Source: Microbotryomycetes sp. JL201 (lineage: Eukaryota > Basidiomycota > Microbotryomycetes). Taken from it: a stretch of 64,000 nt of DNA. The notes beneath the pieces were generated by a model. It searched no databases. It saw only the letters and a list, made by a program, of their open reading frames with translations, and was not told where the DNA came from. The stretch covers positions 558,001 through 622,000 of the forward strand of contig JAQYUZ010000002.1 of NCBI GenBank assembly GCA_033819885.1, written 5' to 3'. Position numbers and translations under genes: made by a program. Positions 12,856 through 23,076 of the stretch are shown piece after piece (within the stretch, counting starts at the first letter, position 1; every line of letters starts with the position of its first letter).

Positions 12856-13809
12856 ATGAACACATTCCCAGATTATTATGCCATTCTAGGTGCGGCTTTG
12901 ATGTCTCGCTGATAGTCTTCAGTGTCATGGCTGACCATGTCGCTCGCCAGAGATTGCTCCGACGGCGACGGCCGAGCAGATCAAGACGGCGTACAAGCGC
13001 CAGTCACTCAAATCGCACCCAGACCGCATCCCCGTCGGCAGTCCTGACTATGAGCGCAAGCGTAAGCTCGCGACTCAGCAATTCCAAGCCGTCGCAGACG
13101 CGTACTACACTTTGAGCGACACGGGTACGTCATCGCCCGTTCGCCGGCTGACCTCCGAAGGTCACGTGCACACACTGACTCTTGCTCATCACGTCTGTCT
13201 TGACCCACAGGACGAAGGGCAGCGTACGACAGACTGAGAGACTCGCAGCCGTCACACTCTCGCTCGTCGGCTCCAGACAGCTCATCTTCGTACTTCGACT
13301 TTTTCAGCCGAGCGCGCTCTGGCGGCGGAGGAGCAGCGCAAGATGTGCCGCCATCCCCTGGGTCGGACGATTTCGAACAGCCTGATCCAGAACACGTGTT
13401 TGGAAGCGTGTTTGAAGAGCTGCTGAGGCCAGAGGTGAGCGATGCCACCGCCGTGCCTGATTCGAGCGTGTCGTCAGTAACGGCTAACACATTGGTCGGA
13501 AACAGGTACAGCGACATGCACCGCTGTGGACGTGGCTCGGAGCAGCATCAGGAGCTGCAATTGGATTCATCGCCGGCAACATCCCGGGAGCGGCCATTGG
13601 AGGTTTTGCAGGTTCGAGGCTAGGAGCAGTGCGTGACGCAAAGGGCAAGGCCGTGTACCAAGTGTTCAAGGTGAAAACACATTTGACGTTGTGATTCGTG
13701 CATGAGCCTCACACCGCTCTTTTCGCAGGACCTCGGCGCCGACCAGAAAGCTGAAGTGCTCAAAGGTCTTGCGGCAAAAGTGTTTGGCATGACAGGCATC
13801 GCCAGCTGA
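12856..13809 (+). CDS. DnaJ/J-domain protein with glycine-zipper C-terminus
   Basis: Hsp70 co-chaperone by its J domain. ATG 12856 gives MNTFPDYYAIL; an intron after CTAG joins to EIAPTATAEQIKTAYKRQ and SLKSHPDRIP. The HPD tripeptide that activates Hsp70 ATPase is intact. Helix IV is in FQAVADAYYTLSDTGRRAAYDR. The linker is Ser-rich (SHSRSSAPDSSSS) with an FDFFSRARSGGGG segment. The third part holds GAASGAAIGFIAGNIPGAA followed by IGGFAGSRLGA, a glycine-zipper hydrophobic stretch that could sit in or on a membrane. It ends DLGADQKAEVLKGLAAKVFGMTGIAS. Five exons are evident. Fungi have similar J proteins with short C-terminal hydrophobic repeats, but I cannot assign a named orthologue. The client and location are inferred, not seen. 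Confidence 0.87.
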
Positions 13810-13881
13810 GCACCCAGTTCGTCCCTTACCCCACTTGTACAATTGTTCTTTCAAGAATTTGCTGCAATATTACATCTATGC

Positions 13882-15150
13882 CTACAACTCGCTATGAGGT
13901 GGCGCCGTTGGCATGGGCCCCGGGTGTCGAGATTGTCCGCCGGCCAACAACTCGTTCGTCTCGTTTCGATAGCTGACAGCCTTGATGACCAACGGCAACC
14001 AACCTCCTGGGGGCACAGCCACATCTCCATGTCCGATAACTCGCAAGAGCGATTTGATTGTACCTCCGTGCGCCGTGATGGACACGTACGTGCTCGAGTC
14101 TGTCGCAAAAATCTCGTTCAACACTTGTTGCGTCCTCAGAGCTTGTTGTTGACTACTCTCTTGGAAATCGGGTGACCACAATTGATCGTGCTCCGAAAAT
14201 GTTGGTTCAAATTCGAAAAGAGGGAAACGTCTTCTGATGACGGATTTTTCCCTTCGTTTGTCACAAGTGTGCAAGCCGATCGTTTCGCGCAATCGTTCTT
14301 TGACGAGCGGCTTGACGCCTCGCTTGTCAATGAGAATGTCGTGCCAGGTCAGTTCAAGAGTCCTCGCAGATCGACTGAGTGGACTCGAGTATATCCGTTC
14401 AGGTAACGGAGCGCCTTGTTGTATCCTTTGTTTCCATGCCTGGTTGTTCGCTTTCGCTTGTTCAATGCCAAGTGGCGTCAATTCTGGATCAGGGCCCCAC
14501 TGAGGTGAGGATCGGTCAAACGTCAAACGTGCTAGACTATACCAAAACCTGCCAAACGAGCTCACTCGAATGTCTCCATCCGTTTCAAGCCTGGACCAAT
14601 ACGCATTCCAAGCTGGCGTTCCGTACTTAATTTCAGCCACATTGTGATACCCTTGGCCGTGTCGAGCAACGTAAAGAACTTTGTACGTCGTATGATCGTC
14701 GGCCTCGTCATTCAGACGTTCGACGTGCCGTGCGAACTTGCGCCACCGTTCCGGAGACCGGTCGAGCAATTCGAGCGGGCTCAATTCAGCGCTGTACTCT
14801 GTCGTCTTGCCACAAAGTCGTCAGAAGAAAGGCTATTAAGTCGGAAATCCCTGCTTACTGGTCCAAACACTTTTTGATCTCGTCAGCACAAACCGAAAAC
14901 GGACACGTGCACGATACCAAACCCGTCACTCACATCCAGACACGCTCGTGAAATTGGTCGGGACGAATGTCTTGCAGCCCGGCTTGGGTCTGCTCGTCGA
15001 GAGGAACGGCCATTGGCGATCGTCAACGTGCATGTCCGCAATGACAGACGCGCACAACAACAGCTTGTAACAGACACATATCAATAGCAAGAAGTATGAA
15101 GAGGGAAGATTACTGACTGTCGAGTGCACAATGGCTGTGGCGATGTACAT
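13882..15150 (-). CDS. Histidine phosphatase (phosphoglycerate-mutase-like) with probable signal peptide
   Basis: The core matches fungal Pmu1-type proteins of the histidine phosphatase superfamily: YKVLYVARHGQGYHNVAE contains the RHG catalytic motif, HDILIDKRGVKPLVKERLRE the acid/arginine region, and YVSITAHGGTIKSLLRV the second catalytic His. The substrate is unknown. The N-terminus was read through introns: ATG 15150 MYIATAIVHST joins to LLLCASVIADMHVDD. Together these form a good signal peptide, absent from yeast Pmu1, so secretion or the ER lumen is likely (inference). The middle exons (around 14930-14780) are short, and one acceptor there follows its branch site very closely, so that junction is tentative. 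It is convergent with the J-domain gene, 73 bp apart. The C-terminus ends TAPPHSEL. Confidence 0.82.
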
Positions 15151-15365
15151 GCGCTAGCGTGGCAGGGAAGAAAGTATCCGGCCGAGAGGGCAGAAGAAGG
15201 GTGGGCGCGGCCGGCGTAGGCCATGCTCAGCCACCGTCAAGCCTAATCGCGCTCAGAATCACTCCGAGTGAAAATGAATGCTTAAGGCACAATAGCCTCC
15301 TATTCCGCAGCTTTTTTGCTGTTTGGATTGTATACTACACCAAGACTTCCACCTGCACCAAAAAA

Positions 15366-15445
15366 GACGCAGTGGTTTAATGGTAAAATTGGGCATTGCC
15401 ATCTACAAGCTTGCCTAGCTCCGGGTTCGATTCCCGGCTGCGTCA
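15366..15445 (+). tRNA. tRNA-Gly (anticodon GCC) with a very short intron
   Basis: A complete cloverleaf can be drawn by hand. Acceptor GACGCAG/CTGCGTC pairs in all seven positions with discriminator A at 15445. The D arm is GTTT/AAAT with the loop AATGGTA. The anticodon stem is GGGCA/TGCCT (one G-T pair) with TT-GCC-A in the loop. The T arm is CCGGG/CCCGG around TTCGATT. The anticodon GCC is at 15398-15400. The anticodon loop is too long unless about 9 nt after position 37 (15402-15410) is removed, which then gives the usual 71-nt tRNA-Gly body. A T5 run follows. Confidence 0.95.
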
Positions 15446-15450
15446 AAATC

Positions 15451-15455
15451 TTTTT
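15451..15455 (+). terminator. RNA polymerase III terminator of tRNA-Gly
   Basis: Five T residues, six bases after the discriminator base; the usual Pol III stop signal. Confidence 0.8.
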
Positions 15456-15646
15456 GCTGTTTGAGCCTCTCTAGGCTCTCTCTGACTGGCGGCCTTGCTT
15501 TTTTCTTCACCTTACGAGACGCTAGACGGCATGCGCGCCCTTCAGGGCATTCCTGTGTTTTTTTGTGGCAGCGCGCCAATAGCCATTGCACATTGCATGA
15601 AGAGAGTGCGCTAGAAACTACCACAACCGGATCCTGTCCCTTTTCA

Positions 15647-17500
15647 TCAAGCAATGATGGTCAACTCGCCTTTTCTGCCCGTCGCGTACAGTTCCTTGTA
15701 CTGGTCCCAAATCCTGTCGAAACGCGACGTTAGCGCGGGCCGCGCACAACTTCATATGAGCAGCACCAAAAAAAGAAGACAAACTTTTTCAGCTCGACAA
15801 TATACTGGGCTTGAACCTCTTCAAGTTGAGTCATGGTTGGATTGTCGGTTTGAGTGACACGGATCGGTCGACCGACCACGGAGACGATTGGATGGCGATA
15901 AGGCAGCAGGCCGACATTGTCTGTGAAGCAGAACGGTTCCGACGTTCAGAACAGGAAGTATTGGTACGGAGTATTCGGAACTCACAATTGAAAAGCCCTC
16001 GACCGAAAAAAATTGCTGCAACATTGACGACTGAGCTCGAAGCTCGGCTTGTTCGACCCAAGCAACTTACGCAACGTAAATCCAAATGCTGCTTGGAATC
16101 GCTTTTGCAACTTGTACAGTCTCGTACCCCTCTCGTTCGACAATTGTTCAAAGATCTAGCGCGTTGGTCACTGAGGTCAGCCAGCTGATCGCGAACGCCG
16201 TCGCTTGCTCACGTCATTCTCGCCAAACGAGAAAACTGGTACAAGATCGGCGCCCGTCTTCATGGCGAGCTTGATGAAACCCATCCGCCTTTTCAGAGTC
16301 AGATCTGCCGTGCCTGGCCTTGCGTGCAATGATTCTGCGGCGCCGCCAACGACAATTGTCAATGCTGACCCGGGCCCTGAGCGTTGCCGAAATCAGATCA
16401 GAAGACAGATTCGGTCAAAATCGATCGGATTGCTTACCCTGTTTGAGGATGTTTTGACACGACTTCATACTGACGGAGCAAATGCCGAGGGACAGAAGCA
16501 AGTCACGGTAAAATGGGATTTGGAAATTGCTCTCTAGCGTGAGCAGATGAGGTTTGAGACCAGGAAACAGCCTTGAAAAGCCCGTGGCTGAAGGGCGCGG
16601 TTTTGTCAGTCTGGTCACTGTTGCCTGAGGCGGAGAGCTCACCATCCGTTCCAAAGTTTGCGACTACGATGAGATGGTCATCAATAGGCTCCTATCATCT
16701 TCACCTACAAGATAAGGGTCTCACTAGCTCCCATGCCAATAATGCCGTGCGGGTGATAGCCTGCCCACCGCAACTTCGGCTGTCAGATTCTGTCGGGTTG
16801 ACATTGCGTGTATGCCACTGACCAAACACATATCTCCTCTCTGGCGGAAGGTCGGCCGTCTGTAGCGAAAAGTATCCCAGACCCACGTCAGACGGTTCGA
16901 CTCGAGCCTGCGACTCGGGTGCCCACCTTGATGAGCGAAACGGGAAAGAAGCCGGCGAACCATCTCCAAAATTTGCTTCTGCGCATCTTCATAGATGTAC
17001 GACCTCCCCTTATTGGTGCCTTGTCTATGAAAAAGACCCAGATCAAGTACGGAATCAAGATTGGCCAAAAGATGGGAATCGAGCTGCACGTAGAGTCGAG
17101 GGAGTGAATGACTCCGGTTAGTAGCGAGTTTAAAAGACCTTGAAGTTTCAATGTTCCCAGTCGCTGTGCGTGCACATTGAATAGACGCAAAATATCGGCC
17201 CCACTTTGGGATTGGGAGCCGACAGGCGACGAGACGCCTTACCATAGCAAGAAGAACGTTCCAAGGGACAGCGGCAGGAGGATCGTCCATCCAAAGACGG
17301 CGAAAGTCTGCAACCTGCGATGCCGTGGCACGACGAGCGGTGCGAACCTGACGCGAAACGTCCACCGCCAGTCCGACGTCAGCGGTTGTGCGCACGAGAG
17401 CAGAGCCGTTGGGCGCTGTGGCACCAGCTGACTTTATCCGTGTCCTGTTTGACTGGGTGTAGGCTTCTTCTCTGCGCTGGCCATTCTCTGACGGGGCCAT
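15647..17500 (-). CDS. DGA1: Diacylglycerol O-acyltransferase type 2 (DGAT2, Dga1-like)
   Basis: Acyl-CoA-dependent synthesis of triacylglycerol from diacylglycerol, at the ER and lipid droplet. ATG 17500 [16 protein letters not shown] is joined by an intron (GTCAGC donor, CGCTGAC branch) to [20 protein letters not shown]. The membrane hairpin follows: [16 protein letters not shown] and [13 protein letters not shown]. The catalytic [11 protein letters not shown] motif (HPHG) straddles a splice junction near 16750. Then come [35 protein letters not shown] and [11 protein letters not shown], all DGAT2 hallmarks. The C-terminal exons read [15 protein letters not shown] and [17 protein letters not shown], with the stop at 15647. 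Length and motif order are normal. The first intron was chosen because it restores the frame; the exact start is less certain. It is divergent from the 17563 gene with only about 60 bp between the start codons. Confidence 0.93.
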
Positions 17501-17562
17501 GTGAGGGGGGTCCGAGCGAGAGCGTGAAATCGCCGCCCGCCGGTTCGGCTCGAGCTGTCACA

Positions 17563-18775
17563 ATGACCGACGCCGAGCCGTGTCCTCCCCCGCCAGAAGA
17601 CGCGAGCAAAGGCAGAGACGCGAGCAAAGCCAAGCCTCATGGCCTGGCCGGCAACAGTCTTGCGCCACGGGACGCCAACGCCGCGCCAGCGTCGCCTGCC
17701 GAGCTCGAAGCCATCCTGAACTCTGCCCCGGCCGTCCCGATCCAGGTCAGGCCGCCAAAGTCGACGCCAGAGAGACCAGACGAGAGGTGCTGGACCACCA
17801 CGAGGCAGACGAACGCGCGAAGGTGAGCGTCAACCACTCGCAACGGACCGGTCGCACAAGCTCACTCGGTCGTCCCACCCAGAGCACTCGGCAGACCGCC
17901 ACAGACGACAATGTACTGCTATATCAACTGGCGTCACGCAATCAGCGACCTGATCCCCGTACCAGGCATGCCAGGCGCTTTCATCGCGCGAGAGAGTCGC
18001 AAGCCGACAACGACGAGTGGCAAACACGATCATTCGATGCGCACGACTGGACCACCATCTTCGAGCGCGCCCGTATCGCTGCCCGACAACTTGCCCGCCT
18101 ACCACTGGCCCTGGCTAGACGGAAGGTACTTGTATATCGCGCGAGGCTCAACCGCCGTCAAACGCCACTTGGATGACATGCACGGGGCGCACGACGGCAA
18201 GCACACGACAAAGAGTATAGACAGGTTGTACGATAGGTGCGTTAAGCAGCGCATCGAACGAGACAACAACCGGAAGCAAACAAAGCAGCGACAACTGCTC
18301 GGCATTGACGATCCCGCGAGCGAAGAGTAAGCACACGCACGTGCTCGAACGAGAGGCACGTGTGCACAACATTGCTAATCTCTGTATCTCTTTTCAAAGC
18401 TACGAGAGATTAATATCGCTGTCGTCTGCCTATTCGACCTCGCTGCAACGAATGCACGCCCACATTCAGCGAATCTACGGTCCAGCGTTCCGCAACCTCG
18501 GTCGATTACCGGAGACGTTTACAGACGGCACTCAGAAGCGCATGCTCGACAGCTGTATCGAAAAGTTGACGGACGGTAGCGCTTTCAAACTTGTAGACAG
18601 GTTGTGGGACAGCACAAAGAGGGTCACGACGACTTTGTATGAGAGAAAGAAGAACAGAGACGAGTCGGACAAGGGCAAAGGAGACGGAGGAGCGGGACCA
18701 CCGGTGATAGGGTCGGGAGGACCAGTTTTACCTCCGTTGCCACCTCCGCCAGCGGGAGGCGCACCTGCAATCTGA
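17563..18775 (+). CDS. Unknown protein, proline-rich tail
   Basis: I do not recognise the family. A four-exon model closes in phase and gives 338 aa: 17563-17745, 17787-17822, 17905-18326, 18400-18775. It has an acidic/Pro N-terminus (MTDAEPCPPPPEDAS), a short linker (VLDHHEADERAK), then YCYINWRHAISDLIPVPGM, AYHWPWLDGRYLYIARG and a basic helical stretch DRLYDRCVKQRIERDNNRKQ. Next comes a well-formed helical segment YERLISLSSAYSTSLQRMHA with LVDRLWDSTKRVTTTL. The tail is Gly/Pro (PPLPPPPAGGAPAI). An overlapping long frame (17580-18176) is also open, but it is Arg/Ala-rich and would break phase with the last exon. The second junction (acceptor ACGAGAG at 17786) lacks a clear branch site. It shares a very short promoter with divergent DGAT2. 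Confidence 0.6.
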
Positions 18776-18927
18776 TTTTGAAAGCTACGCGGCCAAAAAC
18801 AACAGAAATGCGAGGGATTGCGAATGCACAATTAAACAAAGTTGCGAAACGACGACCGATACTGCTACAAGAACGAGGTTTATACTTCGATACACAGATA
18901 TGGTCACCATCGCTCAGATAGACGAGA

Positions 18928-20375
18928 TCAATCACGTCGAGGGATGGAGTCGACTAGCGGTTCAGCAAAGGCAGATACAACCTGTTCGTACACCCAGTAC
19001 ATTGTTATAGCGTTTGGCACAACTCGCAAGAGGTGTGGACTGAGACCACCGTACAAGGCCCGCCAGCCTTCGTCGGCCAAGACGAGCTTGAACGATTGAA
19101 CGAGCGACGTGTATTTTGGGCTTTGTCCTGGCGGTGCGGGCTGTCGCAATCGAGTTCGGATGACCTGCAGAGAACGACATGGGGTCAGAATGTCGGGAAT
19201 TGGCAAGCGAGAAAACTGAGACTCTTACCTCGTGAGGATACGTAATGATGGTCGCCACCAGTTTAGCGGCGCCTGCGGCGGCACTAACGCGCCAGCCATT
19301 CTGTTCTTCAGTTCTTCGACCATAGTTTGCCATGGACTTGAACCTCTCATACAAAGTCCATTGGATTGTGCCTTCTGTGACGCCTAGCAAGCTTGCCGAC
19401 AAGCCTTTGTAGAAACCTCGCACGCCATCGGATCTGAAGATGGCAATCGTCGTCGAATACGAAGTCGGCCTGTGGTGTAATGGCAGCGGCGGAGACGTCA
19501 TCGATCTGAACGAATGAGAGAACGTCGCCGACGTTTGCTTCGGTGGCGAAGGCAAGGGCCGTTGCGTTGAAGACGGCGTTGTCGCTTTTGAGGACGACGC
19601 CCTTTGCTGTTGTTGCAGCTGCATGACTGTTTTGACGACCCAGATCGGGTTCGTGGCGGCGGCTGTGATGACTCCGGCGGTGGCGGCCGCCGACAGGTGT
19701 ACGAGCGAGTTCTCCTGGCCGTCATTGAAGTAGTCGGCGTACACTTGTTTGCCATTTCCATATACGAAGAAATTGATGGACCTGTGCATACCGAACAAAG
19801 TGAGTCTTAAGCGATAATTCGCCAATATGAGCTCCAAGGTAGCGCTCACCGCCCTGGCACCACGCCGACGAGTGTCGGTCCGAGGCCCTTGAACAGCGCG
19901 GTCGGTCCTTCGTACCGGTATACGTCCCTGTTGTGCTTTGCGTTGTCAGCACGAGTGCATACATTGAGAGCGAAAATGATTGACTTGCCGGAGGATTGCA
20001 CCTGTGTCGACGAATGCGGCGACGAGGGCTCTGATTGGATTCCTTGCATGACTTGTTGACTGTTTTGCCGCTGCTGCTGAGCTCGCGTGGCTGTACATGC
20101 TCGATTGCAACCGAGTCTTGACCAGATCAAACGGCGCAGTGACGACAGAGCCACACATGCCGCCCAGCCTGTGCATTCAAGCCTGGGTCAGTGCTCTTCG
20201 CGTACATACAAGCGATTCCGCGGTCACAGACTGACCCGCCGGCGACGAGGTGGACGGCAGGCGGGGGCCGTATGCGACGGGGCTCGAGCGCGGCCGTCGT
20301 CTGCGTTGCAGCGTCCTCTGCCGTCGAGAGAGGCACGCTCGCAGCTGCCGTGGCATCTTGCACACTGCCAGGCAT
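18928..20375 (-). CDS. RIM2: Mitochondrial carrier, pyrimidine-nucleotide type (Rim2-like)
   Basis: Inner mitochondrial membrane solute carrier (SLC25), probably pyrimidine nucleotide transport. Three repeats are seen with their signatures: PFDLVKTRLQS (repeat 1), PIWVVKTVMQL (repeat 2) and, across an intron, YPHEV/IRTRLRQP (repeat 3). ATG 20375 MPGSVQDATAAASVPLSTAE leads to PPPAVHLVAGG, which an intron joins to LGGMCGSVVTAPFDLVKTR. The gap between the first and second repeat has an Ala/Ser-rich insert and the block YRYEGPTALFKGLGPTLVGV. A second long Ser/Thr/Pro insert follows PIWVVK (residues translated near 19600-19470). The long insert and the W in PIWVVK fit Rim2/SLC25A33-36 rather than other carriers. 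The C-terminus ends EPLVDSIPRRD. About 220 bp separate it from divergent CCT theta. Confidence 0.85.
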
Positions 20376-20596
20376 CTCTCGGTTGGATCGGCAGGCTTGC
20401 GCTCCGACGAATGCGAGACGTTGTTGGAAAAGACGAAACCGCCGAACGCGCGCGCGCACAGGCCGCCGTCGACGACCGCTGCTTTTCCTCAGTCGACTGC
20501 AATTTCCCCTCATCCGAGTGCGTCCACGCACGCAAAAGCGGTGTGCTGCGTCCGACGTACAAGCAGTTGACAATCCAAACACGGTTGCAGGACGCC

Positions 20597-22950
20597 ATGT
20601 CGCTCAAGATTCCGCAGGGCGCGTCGAGCTTGTTCAAGGATGGCTACAGCGTCCGTCGGCATCCGCATTGTCGGTCTCGCAGTACATCTTGCTGATATTT
20701 ATGCCGGGCCGCAGGTCCATTCTGGCATCGAGGAGGCCGTGATCCGGCAAGTCGCCAAACGCGTCCGTCGCAACACGCAGAGAACTCGCGAGCTGACCGT
20801 ATGCGCGCTCTTACCACCCCTTTGTCACGCTCTCACTCCATCAACAGCAACATTCGAGCCGTCGCCGAGCTTTCAGAGATTGTTCGCACGTGAGTTTTAG
20901 AGCGTCGCGCGATTACGCTTCGACAGCTGTCTAGTGACTCGGCCTGACACGTGTATTTCACTTCGGCAGCTCTTTTGGTACACTGAACCAAAGAGTCAGA
21001 TTGGCCGCGCGGGCTAACGCATTCGTGGCACAGGACCGAACGGCCGCAACAAAATGGTCATCAACCACCTCGAAAAGCTGTTTGTGACTTCAGACGCCGC
21101 GACTATCATCCGAGAGCTCGAGGTCGTGCACCCGGCCGGCAAAGTCCTCGTCATGGCCAGCCAACAGCAAGAGGCAGAGGTCAGCTCACGCTTCACGCTT
21201 CTCCCGCGACACGAGCGCTTGTTTACGAAACATTGTCCCCGTAGATGGGCGACAGGACGAATCTCGTCCTCATCCTTGCCGGCGAGCTGCTCCGCAAAGC
21301 AGAGTACTTGCTGACTATGGGACTGCACCCGTCCGAGGTTGTGCTCGGATACGAGCTCGCACGGGACAAGGCCCTCGAGGAGCTCGAGAGTGAGTTGGCT
21401 TCCCCTTCGCTGTATGATTCTTTATTCTCATGACCTTGTCGAAAGAGCTCTCAATCCGAACGCTCGAGACGCCCTTGACCGAGGAAAGCTTAAAGGTGGC
21501 GCTCAAGCCTGCTCTCGCGTCAAAAATGTATGGTTCCGAAGATCTGCTGGCAGCACTCGTGGCCGAAGCGGTTCAAGCTGTTATGCCCAAAGACCCGAAA
21601 ACAGTGAGCTTGCGTGCGCAAACAGTGATAATGCTCATCTCACTGATAAAATGCTGCGACTAGTTCAACGTTGACAATATCCGCGTAGTCAAGATCATGG
21701 GAGGTGGACTGACTCAGAGCCGTGTCGTGCGCGGCATGGTCTTCGGACGAGAACCGGAGGGTACGCCGCCAACCTAGTCTGTTCATTCCTTTCGACTCAC
21801 TTATGCACTCGACCCGCAGGCGTCGTTCACAAAGCAACCAACGCCAAGGTCGGCGTGTTCACATGCGGCATCGACATTGCACAAACCGAGACAAAAGGCA
21901 CCGTTCTGCTCAAAAACTCGGAAGAGCTTCTCAATTTTTCCCGAGGCGAGGAGAAGCACATGGAAAAGGTGCGCAAGTTTGGCAGCAAAGTTCGCAATCT
22001 TTGCTGACTTTGTTACTCTGTCAATAGATTTTCAAAGAGATCGCCGACTCTGGTGTCAACGTTGTCGTCGCCGGTTCATCTGTCGGCGAACTTGCCTTAC
22101 ATTACCTCAACAGGCACAACATTCTCGTCATCAAAGTCTTGTCCAAGTTTGACTTGCGACGACTGTGCCGCGTCGTTGGCGCGACTCCCTTGGCACGTCT
22201 CGGCGCTCCGACAATCGACGAGATGGGACAGTGTGATGTTGTCGAGACGGTCGAAATTGGTGGTGATCGCGTCACTGTATTCAGGCAGACGGAAGAGACG
22301 ACAAGGACGGCAACTGTCGTGGTTCGAGGCGCAACAACGAACCAAATGGACGACGTTGAGCGAGCGGTCGACGATGGAGTGAACGTTGTCAAGGGCATCA
22401 TCAAAGACTCGCGTCTGGTTGCCGGAGCAGGAGCGACAGAGCTCGAGTTGGCCAAGCGCATCGCAGAGTACGGCGAACGGACGCCTGGGTTGGCGCAACA
22501 TGCGATCAAAAAGTTTGCGGACGCGCTCGAAGTTGTACCGAGGACATTGGCAGAGAATGCTGGTTTGGACGCGACAGAGGTTCTCAGTCGACTGTACGCT
22601 GCTCACCAAGCAGACGAGTGTGGCGTTGCCGGAGTTGATGTCGAGGTCAGTGTATGCGCTCTGCCTTGACCCATGAGCTGGCCCGGCTAACGGTGTCGAC
22701 GCAGGCTGAGAACGGCGGCGTGCTCGACGCAAGTAAAGCGGAGATCTATGATCTGTTGGCGGCCACGAGGTGGGCTTTGCGCTATGGCACTGACGCCGCC
22801 ATCTCTGTCTTGCGCGTCGATTCCATCATGTGAGCGTCTTGAAACTTGGCAAGACACTCTGAGCATTGACACCAAACATTTCGCAGCATGAGTCGACAAG
22901 CAGGTGGACCCGCAGCTCCCAAGCAGAACCCGAACTGGGATGAAGACTAG
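20597..22950 (+). CDS. CCT8: CCT/TRiC chaperonin subunit theta
   Basis: Subunit of the hetero-oligomeric cytosolic chaperonin that folds actin, tubulin and others. First exons: 20597-20650 (MSLKIPQGASSLFKDGYS), 20715-20746 (VHSGIEEAVIR), 20848-20889 (NIRAVAELSEIVRT), 20970-20977 (an 8-nt exon), 21034-21179 (PNGRNKMVINHLEKLFVTSD...), then 21245 on. Theta-specific blocks include TSFGPNGRNK, TSDAATIIRELEVVHPA, GLHPSEVVLGYELA and VVRGATTNQMDDVERAVDDG. The C-terminus ends APKQNPNWDED. The intron at 20747-20847 is GC-AG with a GCAAGT donor. Odd point: the conserved nucleotide motif GDGTN reads GDRTN here (exon from 21245, codon AGG at 21254-21256). Length is otherwise normal and no frame break is seen. 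Confidence 0.95.
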
Positions 22951-23076
22951 ATCTGCCTTGCAACTCGGAGAAGCGTTGAAAGGAAGAAACAAAAAGGGGA
23001 AGAAACGTTGCTCAAGCCCTCGGACAGCGGTGGCCTGACGACGATACCTCTATGTTGCAACATTGTAACCTGTCGT

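Noticed and set aside
15415-15654. Minus-strand frame ending in AGNRTRS
   Set aside because: It is the antisense of the tRNA-Gly T-arm plus downstream sequence; this peptide ending is a common tRNA artefact.
17580-18176. Long plus-strand frame overlapping the 17563 gene
   Set aside because: Starts at GTG, is Arg/Ala/Gln-rich, and would not be in phase with the well-formed last exon; the ATG-based four-exon model closes cleanly.
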